The notes beneath the pieces are model-generated. The model worked only from the letters and a program-made list of their open reading frames with translations, ran no database searches and had not been told where the DNA came from. The translations under genes and the position numbers were made by a program. From Rhizobium sp. BK399 (GTDB taxonomy: Bacteria > Pseudomonadota > Alphaproteobacteria > Rhizobiales > Rhizobiaceae): 64,000 nt of DNA. Shown in pieces: positions 19,021-28,015 of the stretch; positions within the stretch are counted from its first letter, which is position 1; each line of letters begins with the position of its first letter. The stretch covers positions 1-64,000 of the forward strand of contig NZ_JACIAH010000013.1 of assembly GCF_014194695.1 (NCBI RefSeq). Reading direction: 5' to 3'.

Positions 19021-19554
19021 TCACTCTGCGGCGCTTAGACCAACCAAGTGCCTGAACTCGTCGACGACCTGCTCATAGACAGCCCGCTTGAAGGGTACGA
19101 TAAGACCGGGCAGGCTCTCCATCGGCTTCCACTCCCAGGCATCGAACTCAGGCGCATGCCCGCCTGGCGGCGGATTGATTGCGACCTCGCTCTCATCGCC
19201 ATCGAAGCGGAACGCGAACCAGCGCTGCGTCTGACCGCGGAACTTGCCTTTCAATCCGATGCCGATCAGCTGCGGCGGCAAGTCATAATTGATCCAGTTC
19301 CGCGCCTCCGCGAGCAGCGTCACGGTACGAATGCCTGTTTCCTCGTAAAGCTCGCGGTAGGCCGCCTCAAGCGGATCCTCGCCCTTGTCGATGCCGCCCT
19401 GCGGCATCTGCCAAAGCTGCGGCGATCCATCATACTCGGAATTCTCTTCCGGAATCCGTCGCCCCGCCCACACCAGGCCCTGACGGTTGAGGATCATGAC
19501 ACCGACACAGGGGCGGTACGGCAGGTCCTCGGCTTTGACGATCGGCTTGCTCAT
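19021..19554 (-). CDS. rppH: RNA pyrophosphohydrolase RppH (Nudix)
   Basis: A 177-residue Nudix hydrolase. The Nudix box starts at [22 protein letters not shown], preceded by [21 protein letters not shown] and followed by [13 protein letters not shown], all typical of RppH/IalA. It removes pyrophosphate from the 5' end of triphosphorylated mRNA and so starts RNase E-dependent decay. It is followed 13 bases downstream on the opposite direction of reading by bfr, and preceded by the YibQ-type gene with a 13-base gap, suggesting co-transcription with that gene. Confidence 0.95.
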   Translation of the reverse strand: MSKPIVKAEDLPYRPCVGVMILNRQGLVWAGRRIPEENSEYDGSPQLWQMPQGGIDKGEDPLEAAYRELYEETGIRTVTLLAEARNWINYDLPPQLIGIGLKGKFRGQTQRWFAFRFDGDESEVAINPPPGGHAPEFDAWEWKPMESLPGLIVPFKRAVYEQVVDEFRHLVGLSAAE

Positions 19555-19567
19555 CGGCTCTCTCTAT

Positions 19568-20770
19568 TCAAGGTCTTTTGAGATCATTGGTCAGTGCTGC
19601 GACACCCACGACTTCAATGCCTCGCATCGCCGCTTCCTGTGTCCATTGCGCGATCGCGTCAATGCTCTCATCGAAGGCGGCAGCGACGCCGATCGCCTGG
19701 CCGTTGCGCTTTGCAACGCGCTCCAGCTCGTCCAGTTTCTGGATGATGGCTTTCACGTCAAGCTGCTTGTCCAACTGCACATCTGCGAAGGCGTAGGGCG
19801 TTTCTGTTCCTTTGGCGATCGCGGCGGTCTTGGACTGCGCTGACGTTCCGTCATCAAGGAACAACAGCCCGCGCTTTTCGATGTCCCGCAAAACCGGCTC
19901 CATGGCATTGGGGTCGGAAAGGAAGCGCCCGCCCTGATAGTTCATGACGCCGGTATAGTTGGTGATCTCGCCCATCGCCCGGTGCAGGTTTTCAATATTT
20001 TTCGCAGCCGATGTCGAGGTCAGGAGCGTATCCGGTCCAGGATCGTTTGCCGGATAATCAAAAGGCTCGAACGGAACCTGCAACAGGATTTCGTGGCCAC
20101 CACGGCGCGCCTCCTGCATCCAGCGCTGCAAGCTGTTGCCGCTGGCGGCAAAGGCGAGCGTGACCTCCTCAGGCAACTGTTGAATGGCCCGCTGCGTGCC
20201 CGTCTGGCTAAGCCCGAGACCGCTGACAACGATCGCGATGCGTGTTCCGTGAGCGCCCGACCATGGCCGTGCATACTGGTCCATCGGGCGCCGTCCGTCC
20301 GGCCCAACGATCGGCAGTCGCCCAAATGGCGTCTCCTCCAGAAGCGCGTCGTTCGGCAAGGCCGCCACCCGTGGATCCTGTCCGATCTGCGAGGCATCGA
20401 CCAGCACTGGACCATTTCCATCGCGTTGTCTTGGGGAGTATTTCGTGACCACCGATCCGTCGCCGGTGACCATCTGCTCCACATTCGCGCCCGACCTAGG
20501 GCCGGATGGCGCCATGCCAGGAGCGGCTGCGGATGGGGGCTGCGGCGGCACCTGATTTTGAACTGTGTCAGAAGGTGGGGCAGTCGTCTGGTTTTGCGCC
20601 GGCGGCTTTTCTCGTTTCAATCCGTCACCGCGAAACGCAGTGTAGAGCGATGAAGCCCCGATCAGCACGAGACAAATCCCGGCGACAACGCGCCCGGTGC
20701 GCAGAATACCCGGCCGCTGGCGCTTGGCCTTTCGGTTCTGTCCCAGAGGGGCGTGCAGATCGGTATTCAA
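19568..20770 (-). CDS. Divergent polysaccharide deacetylase family protein (YibQ/DUF610)
   Basis: A 400-residue protein with one N-terminal membrane anchor (about residues 25-46), a Pro/Gln-rich linker, and a C-terminal divergent polysaccharide deacetylase domain from RIAIVVSGLGLSQTGTQRAI onward. It includes EILLQVPFEPFDYPANDPGPDTLL, GVMNYQGGRFLSD and GLLFLDDGTS. The domain should face the periplasm. Activity of this divergent family is not established; the link with ctpA and the EnvC-like gene suggests a role in envelope or peptidoglycan maintenance. Confidence 0.85.
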   Translation of the reverse strand: MNTDLHAPLGQNRKAKRQRPGILRTGRVVAGICLVLIGASSLYTAFRGDGLKREKPPAQNQTTAPPSDTVQNQVPPQPPSAAAPGMAPSGPRSGANVEQMVTGDGSVVTKYSPRQRDGNGPVLVDASQIGQDPRVAALPNDALLEETPFGRLPIVGPDGRRPMDQYARPWSGAHGTRIAIVVSGLGLSQTGTQRAIQQLPEEVTLAFAASGNSLQRWMQEARRGGHEILLQVPFEPFDYPANDPGPDTLLTSTSAAKNIENLHRAMGEITNYTGVMNYQGGRFLSDPNAMEPVLRDIEKRGLLFLDDGTSAQSKTAAIAKGTETPYAFADVQLDKQLDVKAIIQKLDELERVAKRNGQAIGVAAAFDESIDAIAQWTQEAAMRGIEVVGVAALTNDLKRP

Positions 20771-20800
20771 ACTTCTTTTCCGCTTCAGAGTCAGGACAGC

Positions 20801-20840
20801 AAAAAGGCGTCAGGCCGGACACACCATCCAGCCTGACGCC
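20801..20840 (-). terminator. Terminator downstream of ctpA
   Basis: A 10-base stem GGCGTCAGGC (20806-20815) pairs with GCCTGACGCC (20831-20840). On the minus strand it is followed by TTTTT, so it can end or attenuate ctpA transcripts before the YibQ-type gene. Confidence 0.8.
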
Positions 20841-20851
20841 TCAAATTGCAA

Positions 20852-22174
20852 TCACTTGGCGCTGACGGCCTTGTCCGGATTCGGCGGGAAGGCCGGATCG
20901 GTCTTCTTGCCGCGAAGCAGGTCAAGCGCGTAGTTGAGCTGGACGTCGTCCTTCGGATCCGGCGGAATATAGGCAACCGAACCGGAGCCTTCGTCCGTCT
21001 CGCTCTGACCCTTGATGTGCCCGCGCAGGCTGGACTCGCCTTCGGTGACCATCTTGCCCTTCAGATCATCGGGCAGCGGCTCCTCGACCTTGATATCAGG
21101 CGTGATACCGGTGCCCTGGATGGAGCGGCCCGACGGCGTGTAGTAGAGCGCAGTCGTCAGGCGCAGCGCGCCGTTTTCACCGAGCGGGATGATCGTCTGG
21201 ACCGAGCCCTTTCCGAACGAACGCGTGCCGAGAACCGTCGCACGACGCAGGTCCTGCAGCGCACCCGCAACGATTTCCGAAGCAGACGCCGAACCACCGT
21301 TGATGAGCACGATCACCGGCTTGCCGTCCGTCAGATCGCCCGGGCCAGCGTTGAAGCGGCGGGTTTCGTCCGGATTGCGGCCGCGGGTCGACACCACCTC
21401 GCCACGCTGCAGCAGCGCATCCGATACCTGGATCGCCTGATCGAGCAGACCGCCGGGGTTCAGGCGAAGGTCGAGCACATAGCCCTTCAGCTTGTCGGCC
21501 GGGACCGTCTTCTTGATCTTCTCGATAGCCTTCTCGAGGTCGGGATAGGTCTTTTCCGTGAAGGAGATGACGCGCAGATAACCGACATCATCCTCGACGC
21601 GCGACTTGACGGCCTGAACCGCGACAACGTCTCGGACGATCGTCAGTTCAATCGGCTTGTCGGCACCCTTGCGGATCAACGTCAGCTTGATCGGCGTATT
21701 GACCGGACCGCGCATCTTTTCGACAGCGTCTTCCAGCTTCAGGCCACGAACCGACTGACCGTCGATCTCGGAGATGTAGTCTCCAGCAAGAACGCCGGCC
21801 TTTGCCGCAGGCGTGTCGTCGATCGGGGTGATGACCTTGACAAGCTCGTCTTCCATCGTGACCTCGATGCCGAGGCCGCCGAATTCACCCTTCGTCTGGG
21901 TCTGCATGTCGGCCGCATCCTTGGCATTCATGTAGCTCGAATGCGGATCCAGCGAGGAAAGCATGCCATTGATGGCATTTTCGATGAGTTTGTCCTCGGC
22001 CGGCGGCGTCACATACTGTGCGCGCACGCGCTCAAAGACGTCACCAAAAACGGAAAGCTCCTTATAGGTGGAGGCTCCAGCTGCTTCCGCAGGCACGCCC
22101 GCCGAATAGATGACGCTCATCGCGGTCGCACCCATCAATGCGCCGACCAGAACAAGAGAAGCCCTACGAATCAT
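20852..22174 (-). CDS. ctpA: Carboxyl-terminal processing protease CtpA (S41)
   Basis: A 440-residue periplasmic serine protease. It has a signal sequence (MIRRASLVLVGALMGATAM...), a PDZ domain around residues 95-180 (GLGIEVTMEDELVKVITPID, GVLAGDYISEIDGQSV), and the S41 catalytic core with Ser in GGSASASEIVAGAL and Lys in RSFGKGSVQT, a Ser-Lys dyad. Such proteases trim or degrade envelope proteins. The start ATG 22174 follows GGAAAGG; it overlaps the 3' end of the EnvC-like gene by 11 bases, indicating an operon. Confidence 0.95.
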   Translation of the reverse strand: MIRRASLVLVGALMGATAMSVIYSAGVPAEAAGASTYKELSVFGDVFERVRAQYVTPPAEDKLIENAINGMLSSLDPHSSYMNAKDAADMQTQTKGEFGGLGIEVTMEDELVKVITPIDDTPAAKAGVLAGDYISEIDGQSVRGLKLEDAVEKMRGPVNTPIKLTLIRKGADKPIELTIVRDVVAVQAVKSRVEDDVGYLRVISFTEKTYPDLEKAIEKIKKTVPADKLKGYVLDLRLNPGGLLDQAIQVSDALLQRGEVVSTRGRNPDETRRFNAGPGDLTDGKPVIVLINGGSASASEIVAGALQDLRRATVLGTRSFGKGSVQTIIPLGENGALRLTTALYYTPSGRSIQGTGITPDIKVEEPLPDDLKGKMVTEGESSLRGHIKGQSETDEGSGSVAYIPPDPKDDVQLNYALDLLRGKKTDPAFPPNPDKAVSAK

Positions 22175-23618
22175 TGCGTGCCTTTCCAGTGTCTTTAGCG
22201 GTCCACCAAGGCCGGGAATCGACCGGTTTTCCATCTTTTCGAAATTCAATGTAAAGCGTTGGACGGTTGGTTTCCAGCGCCAATGCAGTCGCGCTCGCCA
22301 CTCTTTTTGCACCCATTGCGGCAAGCGGTTCGCCAGCGAAGACGAATTTGCCCTGGCGCGTGCTGATCGTCTCCATGCCGGAGAGGACGAGATGGTAGCC
22401 GTCGCCGACGTCTAGGATGATCATTTGGCCGTAGCTGCGAAATGCGCCCGCATAGACAACAAGGCCATCTGCGGGAGCGGTAACCACCGTTTCCGGATTG
22501 GTGGCAAGCGTCACTCCCAATGCCTCATGGCCGGTTCCGTCGGCATCGCCGAACTGGCGGAGCGCATCGCCTGCCACAGGCAATTCCAGCTTCGCCTTCA
22601 ATTCTCCGAAGGGATATGCGGGCGCAATGCGGTTTTTATCAGGCACACCGCTCTCCGCGAGCGCCTTGGCTTGGGCACGCTGCTCCTCGGTCAAGAGCTT
22701 GCGGTTCTCCTCGGCCTGGCGAGCTGCAGCCGCCGCTTCCCGAACCGATGCAATCTCGGTTTCCATCGACGCCACCAGACCCTCCAAGCTTGTCGCCTTG
22801 CTGGCAAGATCTTCCGAGTGCTTCTTCTCCGCGTTCAGTTCTGCGGCGCTGCTGCGGCTCAGCTTCTCGTTTTCGGCAAGAAGCAGATCCATGCGGCGCT
22901 CTTCTTCGATGTTGTTCGTCATCGTCGTGGTGAGCGCTGACTTTTCCGCAGCACTTGCTGCTTGCAATGCAGAAAGGTTAGCAAGATCGCCAGCGAGCTT
23001 GTCTGTCTCCTTTCGAATTCCGGGAACCACGGCGCCGAGCAGGATCGCGCTGCGCACTGAGGCGAGCGCGTCGTCGGGTGTGACGAGCAGGGCAGGTGGC
23101 GGATTGCGACCCATCCGCTGCAAGGCCCCTAGCACCTCCGCCAGCAAGCCGCGTCGTTCATACAGGGAACGCCGAACCGTATCTTCCTTCAAGCCCAGAT
23201 CGGCAAGCTTCTTCTCACTCTCCAAAATCTGCTTCTCGAGCGCCTTGCGCCGCGTCGCTGAATCGATCAGCGCCTGACGAACACTGCCGCTGCTCTTGTC
23301 CAGATCCGCGATGCTCTTCTCCAACTCGGCAACCTTGCCGGATGAGAGGCCTATCGTCTTCGACAAGGCATCAAGCTCGGCTCGCGTCTCGTCTCGTTTC
23401 TTCGCGAGGTCGGCCGCCGGATCCGGTGGCGGCTGGGCAACGGCTGCACCTGCCACAGTAGGCGCCTCGCCCGGCGACATCCCTGCAACTTCCGGCGCAT
23501 CTTGTGCGAAGGCGCTGGCGGCGAAAGGGCGGCTTACAACTGCCGCCAGAGACATGCTCAAGCCTGCGGCCAGGGCCGACAAAATGACGTATTTTGGCTT
23601 GAACACACGCGTCGGCAT
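22164..23618 (-). CDS. EnvC-like murein hydrolase activator
   Basis: A 484-residue exported protein: signal peptide (residues 1-39, ending ASAFAQ), a long coiled coil (about 80-320, rich in Lys/Glu/Ala heptads such as KRDETRAELDALSKTI) and a C-terminal LytM/M23-type domain. The LytM domain seems to lack zinc ligands: the first motif reads HEALGVTLA instead of H-x3-D, and the HxH motif reads HLVLS. That fits EnvC proteins, which activate amidases rather than cutting murein themselves. It is upstream of and overlaps ctpA. The start was chosen for the signal peptide; an earlier ATG at 23729 is in frame. Confidence 0.85.
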   Translation of the reverse strand: MPTRVFKPKYVILSALAAGLSMSLAAVVSRPFAASAFAQDAPEVAGMSPGEAPTVAGAAVAQPPPDPAADLAKKRDETRAELDALSKTIGLSSGKVAELEKSIADLDKSSGSVRQALIDSATRRKALEKQILESEKKLADLGLKEDTVRRSLYERRGLLAEVLGALQRMGRNPPPALLVTPDDALASVRSAILLGAVVPGIRKETDKLAGDLANLSALQAASAAEKSALTTTMTNNIEEERRMDLLLAENEKLSRSSAAELNAEKKHSEDLASKATSLEGLVASMETEIASVREAAAAARQAEENRKLLTEEQRAQAKALAESGVPDKNRIAPAYPFGELKAKLELPVAGDALRQFGDADGTGHEALGVTLATNPETVVTAPADGLVVYAGAFRSYGQMIILDVGDGYHLVLSGMETISTRQGKFVFAGEPLAAMGAKRVASATALALETNRPTLYIEFRKDGKPVDSRPWWTAKDTGKARNDS

Positions 23619-23738
23619 ATGAACTTCGAGATCCCTTTCAAATCGCGCGGAGATTAAGCTGATTTGACATTCTTTGCCAGATCGATTGAGGGTTTGCGCG
23701 CCCCAGGATGGACACGCTCGCGTGAGCAACGGAACCCA

Positions 23739-24221
23739 TCAAACGCGATGATAGGGATGGCCGGAAAGGATCGTGACGGCTCGATATAACTGCTCAGCAA
23801 TCAGAGTACGAACCAGCTGATGCGGCCAGGTCATCTTGCCGAGGCAAAGCGTGGCATCGGCAAGATCATACAGCGACGGATCGAGACCGTCAGCACCGCC
23901 GATGGCGATCATCAGGTCACGTTTGCCCCGGTCGCGATAGTTTCCAAGGAGATTGGCAAAGCCTTCGCTGTCCAGCGCCTTGCCCCGCTCGTCCAACAGG
24001 ATGAGGATACTCCCATCCGCCAGCGACTTCTGCAGCATTGCCGCTTCGTCACGCTTGCGCGTATCGGCATTCGACGCGCGGCTTTCAGCAACTTCGGCGA
24101 CGCGGGAGAATTCGAGGCCGACAGCAGGACCGGCCTTGGCAAAACGATCGAAATAGCGGGCCGCAAGATCCTTCTCGGGGCCGGACTTCAGCCGCCCCAC
24201 TGCAAAAAGACCAACACGCAT
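23739..24221 (-). CDS. rlmH: 23S rRNA pseudouridine-1915 N3-methyltransferase
   Basis: A 160-residue SPOUT methyltransferase. It opens MRVGLFAVGRLKSGPEKDLA, has ILLDERGKALDSEGFA, the SAM-binding knot FVIGGADG-like stretch (MIAIGGADGLDPSL), and ends with the highly conserved EQLYRAVTILSGHPYHR. It methylates pseudouridine 1915 of 23S rRNA in the assembled ribosome. The ATG follows AGGAG at 7 bases. It follows rsfS on the same strand, a near-universal pairing. Confidence 0.97.
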   Translation of the reverse strand: MRVGLFAVGRLKSGPEKDLAARYFDRFAKAGPAVGLEFSRVAEVAESRASNADTRKRDEAAMLQKSLADGSILILLDERGKALDSEGFANLLGNYRDRGKRDLMIAIGGADGLDPSLYDLADATLCLGKMTWPHQLVRTLIAEQLYRAVTILSGHPYHRV

Positions 24222-24339
24222 TATCCGCTCCTGCAATTCGGCAAAGGGCGGCGCACATATGCCACCTGGCCGGATCCAATCATCCGGCCTAAATTGCTTG
24301 CCGTCTATCCGGCACCAGACGCAGCGTCCAGGCAGCCTG

Positions 24340-24789
24340 TTAGTGCACCGTTTCTTCGTCCATGTCGGGCGCGGCCCACATCTTTTCGATGTTGTAGAAC
24401 TCGCGTATCTCTGGACGGAAGACATGGACGATGACATCGCCGGTGTCGATCAGGATCCAATCACCGCCTTCCTGACCCTCGACGCGGGCGCTTCCAAGGC
24501 CCTCGTCTTTCAGATCGGTCAGCAAGTGGTCGGAGATCGCCATGACATGCCTGCTCGAGCGCCCGGAGACGACGACCATGAAGTCTCCCAGTGCCGATTT
24601 TCCAGCGATGTCGATGGTGACGATATCTTCAGCTTTAGAGTCCTCAAGGCTTGTGAGGACGGCGTGTAGGGCGCGGGCGGCAGCATCGGCGCCACGTTCC
24701 GGGCTCTTCGGGACAACGGCAAGCGTTTTTCCCTTGGCGTGTACTGTTGTCAGTGCTTTCCCTTTCTCGGAATGACAAAACATGCACAT
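24340..24789 (-). CDS. rsfS: Ribosomal silencing factor RsfS
   Basis: About 149 residues or fewer. The RsfS/Iojap core runs from LEDSKAEDIVTIDIAGKSALGDFMVVVSGRS through HLLTDLKDEGLGSARVEG to GDWILIDTGDVIVHVFRPEIREFYNIEKMW. It binds ribosomal protein L14 and blocks subunit joining in starvation. The start is uncertain. ATG at 24789 or 24783 lacks a good ribosome site. A CTG at about 24750 (TTVHAKGKTLAVVPKSPE) has a purine-rich GAAAGGGAAAG directly upstream and matches where related proteins begin. nadD, its usual upstream neighbour, lies 3.7 kb away behind the mod genes. Confidence 0.9.
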   Translation of the reverse strand: MCMFCHSEKGKALTTVHAKGKTLAVVPKSPERGADAAARALHAVLTSLEDSKAEDIVTIDIAGKSALGDFMVVVSGRSSRHVMAISDHLLTDLKDEGLGSARVEGQEGGDWILIDTGDVIVHVFRPEIREFYNIEKMWAAPDMDEETVH

Positions 24790-24905
24790 CACTGATTTGG
24801 ACAACCAAATCATAGTTAAGATAGGCACCAAACCATTAATGTTTCAAGACGCGCACAATCACAAAGCGTGAATATCCGCTTTGGCGCGACAACTCATCCT
24901 TGGAT

Positions 24906-24942
24906 GGAAGACTGTATATGGCCGGCTGTGTACAGTGCTTCC
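24906..24942. promoter_or_regulatory. Inverted repeat upstream of the ModE-like gene
   Basis: GGAAG-ACTGTATA and TGTACAGT-g-CTTCC form a two-part dyad (ACTGTATA 24911-24918, TGTACAGT 24929-24936, with outer GGAAG/CTTCC arms). It is about 50 bases before the regulator start and could be an operator or an RNA stem. Nothing fixes the binding protein. Confidence 0.45.
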
Positions 24943-24988
24943 GACCATACGTAAAGTAAGTCCGTTTCCGATCGCAAAGACCCTTGCC

Positions 24989-25360
24989 ATGAAAAGCTCC
25001 GCAATAAACACGCTTACTCCAGTCCTCCGTATCAGCTTTCCCCACGAAGACCGGCTCGGGCGCGGCAAAATGGAATTGCTCGAGCACATCAGGGAAACAG
25101 GATCGATTTCCGCAGCCGGCAGGGCGATGGACATGTCTTATCGTCGCGCCTGGCTATTGGTGAGCGACATGAACAGGATGTTCCTCGAGCCCGTGGTCGA
25201 ATCGCAAAGGGGAGGGCAAAAGGGAGGCGGGGCGGCGCTGACACCATTTGGCGATGAACTGCTTGCCCGCTTTCGAAAGATGGAACAAGTCATGAAGGCG
25301 ACCCTCGCGGATGACCTGGCATGGCTGGAGGCCAACCGATCCACCCAAAACAGCCGCTGA
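24989..25360 (+). CDS. ModE-like winged-helix regulator lacking molbindin domains
   Basis: A 123-residue protein matching the N-terminal DNA-binding domain of ModE: RLGRGKMELLEHIRETGSISAAGRAMDMSYRRAWLLV, with MNRMFLEPVVESQRGGQKGGGAALTPFG as the wing. E. coli ModE has about 260 residues with two molbindin repeats that bind molybdate; these are absent. Short, single-domain forms are known in alphaproteobacteria. Its stop codon touches the modC stop codon with no base between (convergent). ATG 24989 is used because the preceding 36 in-frame residues look unrelated. Confidence 0.8.
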   Translation: MKSSAINTLTPVLRISFPHEDRLGRGKMELLEHIRETGSISAAGRAMDMSYRRAWLLVSDMNRMFLEPVVESQRGGQKGGGAALTPFGDELLARFRKMEQVMKATLADDLAWLEANRSTQNSR

Positions 25361-26428
25361 TCACGGCTCTAGAGCAACCGTCTTTATGACAGCGAAAACC
25401 GGCGCCCCGACACGCAGGCCCAGCCGCTCTGCCGAAAAGCTGGTAATCCGGGAAAGGATGGGATCTCCGCCGCAATCAACGAGCACGTCGATTGTCGCGT
25501 CGTCGGCTTGGGTCATGGCCTGAACGTGACCTTCAAGCACGTTGAGCGCGCTCAAGGCTTCGGGCCTTTTCATTGCGAGCATCACATCGCGCGCGGGGAT
25601 TCGCACCCGAACGGTCTTGCCCGGCACCAGCATTGCTCCAGGGATGTGAAGTCTTGCCGATTTCAGGGCAATCGTCGCAATGCGATGCCGTTCGTCAACG
25701 CTCTCCACCTTTCCCTCAAGAAGCGCACCCGCCTCACGCCGCTCGAACGAGGCCGGCGGATGGCTAAGGACATCTGCCGCTGAGCCGACCGCCTCGACCT
25801 TGCCGTCCCGCATGACCACGACCTGGTTGGCGAGGCGTGCTACCTCGGCGATCGAATGGCTGACATAGACGATCGGAATGTCCATCTCGTCGCGCAACCG
25901 CTCGAGATAGGGCATCACCTCAGCCTTTCGGGCATCATCCAACGCCGCCAGCGGCTCGTCCATCAACAGCAAACGGGGAGCCGAGAGCAGAGCCCGGCCA
26001 ATCGCCACGCGCTGCTTTTCGCCACCTGAAAGCTTTTCGGGTCGGCGATCGAGCAGGCTTTCGATACCGAGCAACGCAACAATGCGGTCCAGGTCCTCCG
26101 GCGAGCCGGCAGCTTGGGCGAACCATTTGCCATAGGATAAATTGTGACGAACATTGAGATGCGGAAACAGTCGTGCTTCCTGAAAGACATACCCGAACCT
26201 TCGGCGGTGCTTCGCCACGAAGATCCGCCGGTCGGTGTCCGTCATCGTCTGCCCGTCGAGGATGACCTGTCCTCTGTCGGGCCGTGCCAACCCGGCGATG
26301 ATGCGGATCATCGACGTCTTGCCGGAACCGGACCGGCCGAACAGCGCGGTGATCCCGCGTTCCGAGGTAAAAGCGGCATCGAGCGAAAAGGTGCCAAGAC
26401 GCTGCTTTGCGTTGACAACGAGCGTCAT
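25361..26428 (-). CDS. modC: Molybdate ABC transporter ATP-binding protein
   Basis: A 355-residue ABC ATPase: Walker [10 protein letters not shown] (about 33-41), Q-loop region [13 protein letters not shown], signature [16 protein letters not shown], Walker [13 protein letters not shown], and a C-terminal TOBE/Mop domain (from about 285) that is typical for ModC and may bind molybdate. It powers uptake of molybdate for molybdoenzymes such as nitrate reductase or nitrogenase. Its ATG overlaps the modB stop by 4 bases. Confidence 0.95.
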   Translation of the reverse strand: MTLVVNAKQRLGTFSLDAAFTSERGITALFGRSGSGKTSMIRIIAGLARPDRGQVILDGQTMTDTDRRIFVAKHRRRFGYVFQEARLFPHLNVRHNLSYGKWFAQAAGSPEDLDRIVALLGIESLLDRRPEKLSGGEKQRVAIGRALLSAPRLLLMDEPLAALDDARKAEVMPYLERLRDEMDIPIVYVSHSIAEVARLANQVVVMRDGKVEAVGSAADVLSHPPASFERREAGALLEGKVESVDERHRIATIALKSARLHIPGAMLVPGKTVRVRIPARDVMLAMKRPEALSALNVLEGHVQAMTQADDATIDVLVDCGGDPILSRITSFSAERLGLRVGAPVFAVIKTVALEP

Positions 26429-27126
26429 TCCGGATCGATCCTCCGACCGGCGATACGCGATAGAAACTCCGACGCGAGCAAAGCGACCATGGAGATGGCG
26501 ACTGCGACAAGTGTCAGCCGTAGAGCACCGACATCACCGCCAGGAACCTGCGTGAAGGAATAGATCGCAGCTGAAAGCGTCTGTGTTTCCCCCGGGATAT
26601 TGGAAACGAAGGTGATTGTTGCCCCGAATTCCCCCATTGCCTTGGCAAAGGAAAGGATCATTCCGGCAATGATTCCGGGCAGCGTTAACGGCAACGTTAT
26701 GGTCAAAAAGACCCAGAACGGGCTGGCGCCCAGTGTGCCGGCCGCCTCCTCCAGCTTTCGATCCACCGCTTCGATAGAAAGCCGGATGCTGCGCACCATC
26801 AGGGGAAAGGCCATGACTGCGCAGGCAAGTGCCGCACCCGTCCAACGAAACGAAAAGACGATGCCGAAATATTGATCGAGGACGCTGCCAATCGGTCCGC
26901 GTCGCCCGAAGAGGATCAGCAGGATGAAACCCGTGACCACCGGCGGCAGGATCAGCGGCAGATGAACGACACCGTTGAGAACAGATTTGCCCCAGAACCG
27001 CCCGCGCGCGAGCAACAGGGCCACTCCGATGCCGAATGGCAGGCTCGCCAGCATCGCGACCACTGACACGCGCAGGCTGAGCAAGATTGCCGTCCATTCG
27101 TCGTCGCTCAGGCCGAGTGCGTTCAA
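26425..27126 (-). CDS. modB: Molybdate ABC transporter permease
   Basis: A 233-residue inner-membrane permease with about five to six helices. It has the EAA-type loop [30 protein letters not shown] and the typical [27 protein letters not shown] stretch of ModB. The start is TTG 27126 ([17 protein letters not shown]), preceded by GGAG at 8 bases. An upstream in-frame ATG at 27198 would add 24 unrelated residues and run through the modA-modB hairpin. Confidence 0.93.
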   Translation of the reverse strand: MNALGLSDDEWTAILLSLRVSVVAMLASLPFGIGVALLLARGRFWGKSVLNGVVHLPLILPPVVTGFILLILFGRRGPIGSVLDQYFGIVFSFRWTGAALACAVMAFPLMVRSIRLSIEAVDRKLEEAAGTLGASPFWVFLTITLPLTLPGIIAGMILSFAKAMGEFGATITFVSNIPGETQTLSAAIYSFTQVPGGDVGALRLTLVAVAISMVALLASEFLSRIAGRRIDPE

Positions 27127-27143
27127 GCCATTTCTCCAAAAAC

Positions 27144-27168
27144 AGAAGGCCCGTTCGGCGGGCCTTCT
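27144..27168 (-). terminator. Hairpin between modA and modB (attenuator-like)
   Basis: A perfect 10-base stem AGAAGGCCCG/CGGGCCTTCT with a 5-base loop. On the minus strand it is followed by GTTTTTGG, a short T run. It lies between the modA stop and the modB ribosome site, so it may end part of the transcripts and lower modBC relative to modA, or protect the modA mRNA 3' end. Confidence 0.7.
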
Positions 27169-27198
27169 CACGCTAAGTCCTCGTGCGAAAATTCGCAA

Positions 27199-27984
27199 TC
27201 ATTTCAAGATGGTGAAACCTTGATCGGTAAAGAAATGAGCTGCCTTTTCCGACTTCAGGAATTCCAGGTAAGCAGCGGCATCCGGGTTCTTGCTCTCGGA
27301 GAGAACAGCAACCGGATAGATGATCGGCGGGTGCGAATCCGCCGGGAAGGTTCCAACAACCGCAACGCCCGGATCCGCAGATGCGTCGGTCTGATAGACA
27401 ATGCCGTACGGTGCCTCACCGCGCGAGACCAGAGCAAGTGCCGCCCGAACACTCTCGGCCCCGGCTACCTTGCCTTCAACGGAAGGCCACACGCCGAGCG
27501 CCTCAAGCGCCGCTTTGCCGTATTTGCCGGCAGGCACGGACTTGACCTCGCCCATCGCGAGCTTGCCATCACCGAGCAGAGCAGAAAGGTCGAAGCCCTT
27601 CTTGATGTCGACCGGTTTGGCATGGTCCTTGGGTGCGACGAGTACAATCTTGTTGCCGAGGAGATTTGACCGAGTGTCAGCCTTGATCAGGTTCTTCTTT
27701 GCGAGATAGTCCATCCAGTCCAGATCTGCCGACATGAAGATGTCGGCAGGCGCACCGCCTTCAATCTGCTTGGCAAGCGCCGAACTCGCAGCATAGGACG
27801 CAACCGCTTCCTTGCCGCCTTCCTTCGCCCAGGCGGCATTCGCCGCATCAAGGGCGTTCTTCAGGCTGGCTGCCGCGAAAACGGTAACCTTTTCCGCGGC
27901 GATTGCCGGCGTTGCTGCAACACCCAAAAGAACTGCCGAAATGGCAGCGGCGGCAACGTTGATCCATTGGCGGCGACTGTACAT
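27199..27984 (-). CDS. modA: Molybdate-binding periplasmic protein
   Basis: A 261-residue secreted binding protein. The signal peptide covers about residues 1-29 (ends ATPAIAAEK). The core shows KVTVFAAASLKNALDAANAAW, SSALAKQIEGGAPADIFMSADLDWMDYL, and ARSNLLGNKIVLVAP-like TRSNLLGNKIVLV, the standard ModA landmarks. It captures molybdate or tungstate and hands it to ModBC. It is first in the modABC operon; a dyad lies about 35-70 bases upstream. Confidence 0.96.
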   Translation of the reverse strand: MYSRRQWINVAAAAISAVLLGVAATPAIAAEKVTVFAAASLKNALDAANAAWAKEGGKEAVASYAASSALAKQIEGGAPADIFMSADLDWMDYLAKKNLIKADTRSNLLGNKIVLVAPKDHAKPVDIKKGFDLSALLGDGKLAMGEVKSVPAGKYGKAALEALGVWPSVEGKVAGAESVRAALALVSRGEAPYGIVYQTDASADPGVAVVGTFPADSHPPIIYPVAVLSESKNPDAAAYLEFLKSEKAAHFFTDQGFTILK

Positions 27985-28015
27985 GATCTCTCCCCGAGTT
28001 TCGCAATATCCGGAG

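Noticed and set aside
20020-20484. 154-codon frame overlapping the YibQ-type gene
   Set aside because: Alternative frame inside a gene with clear domain similarity; composition is Arg/Ser-rich noise.
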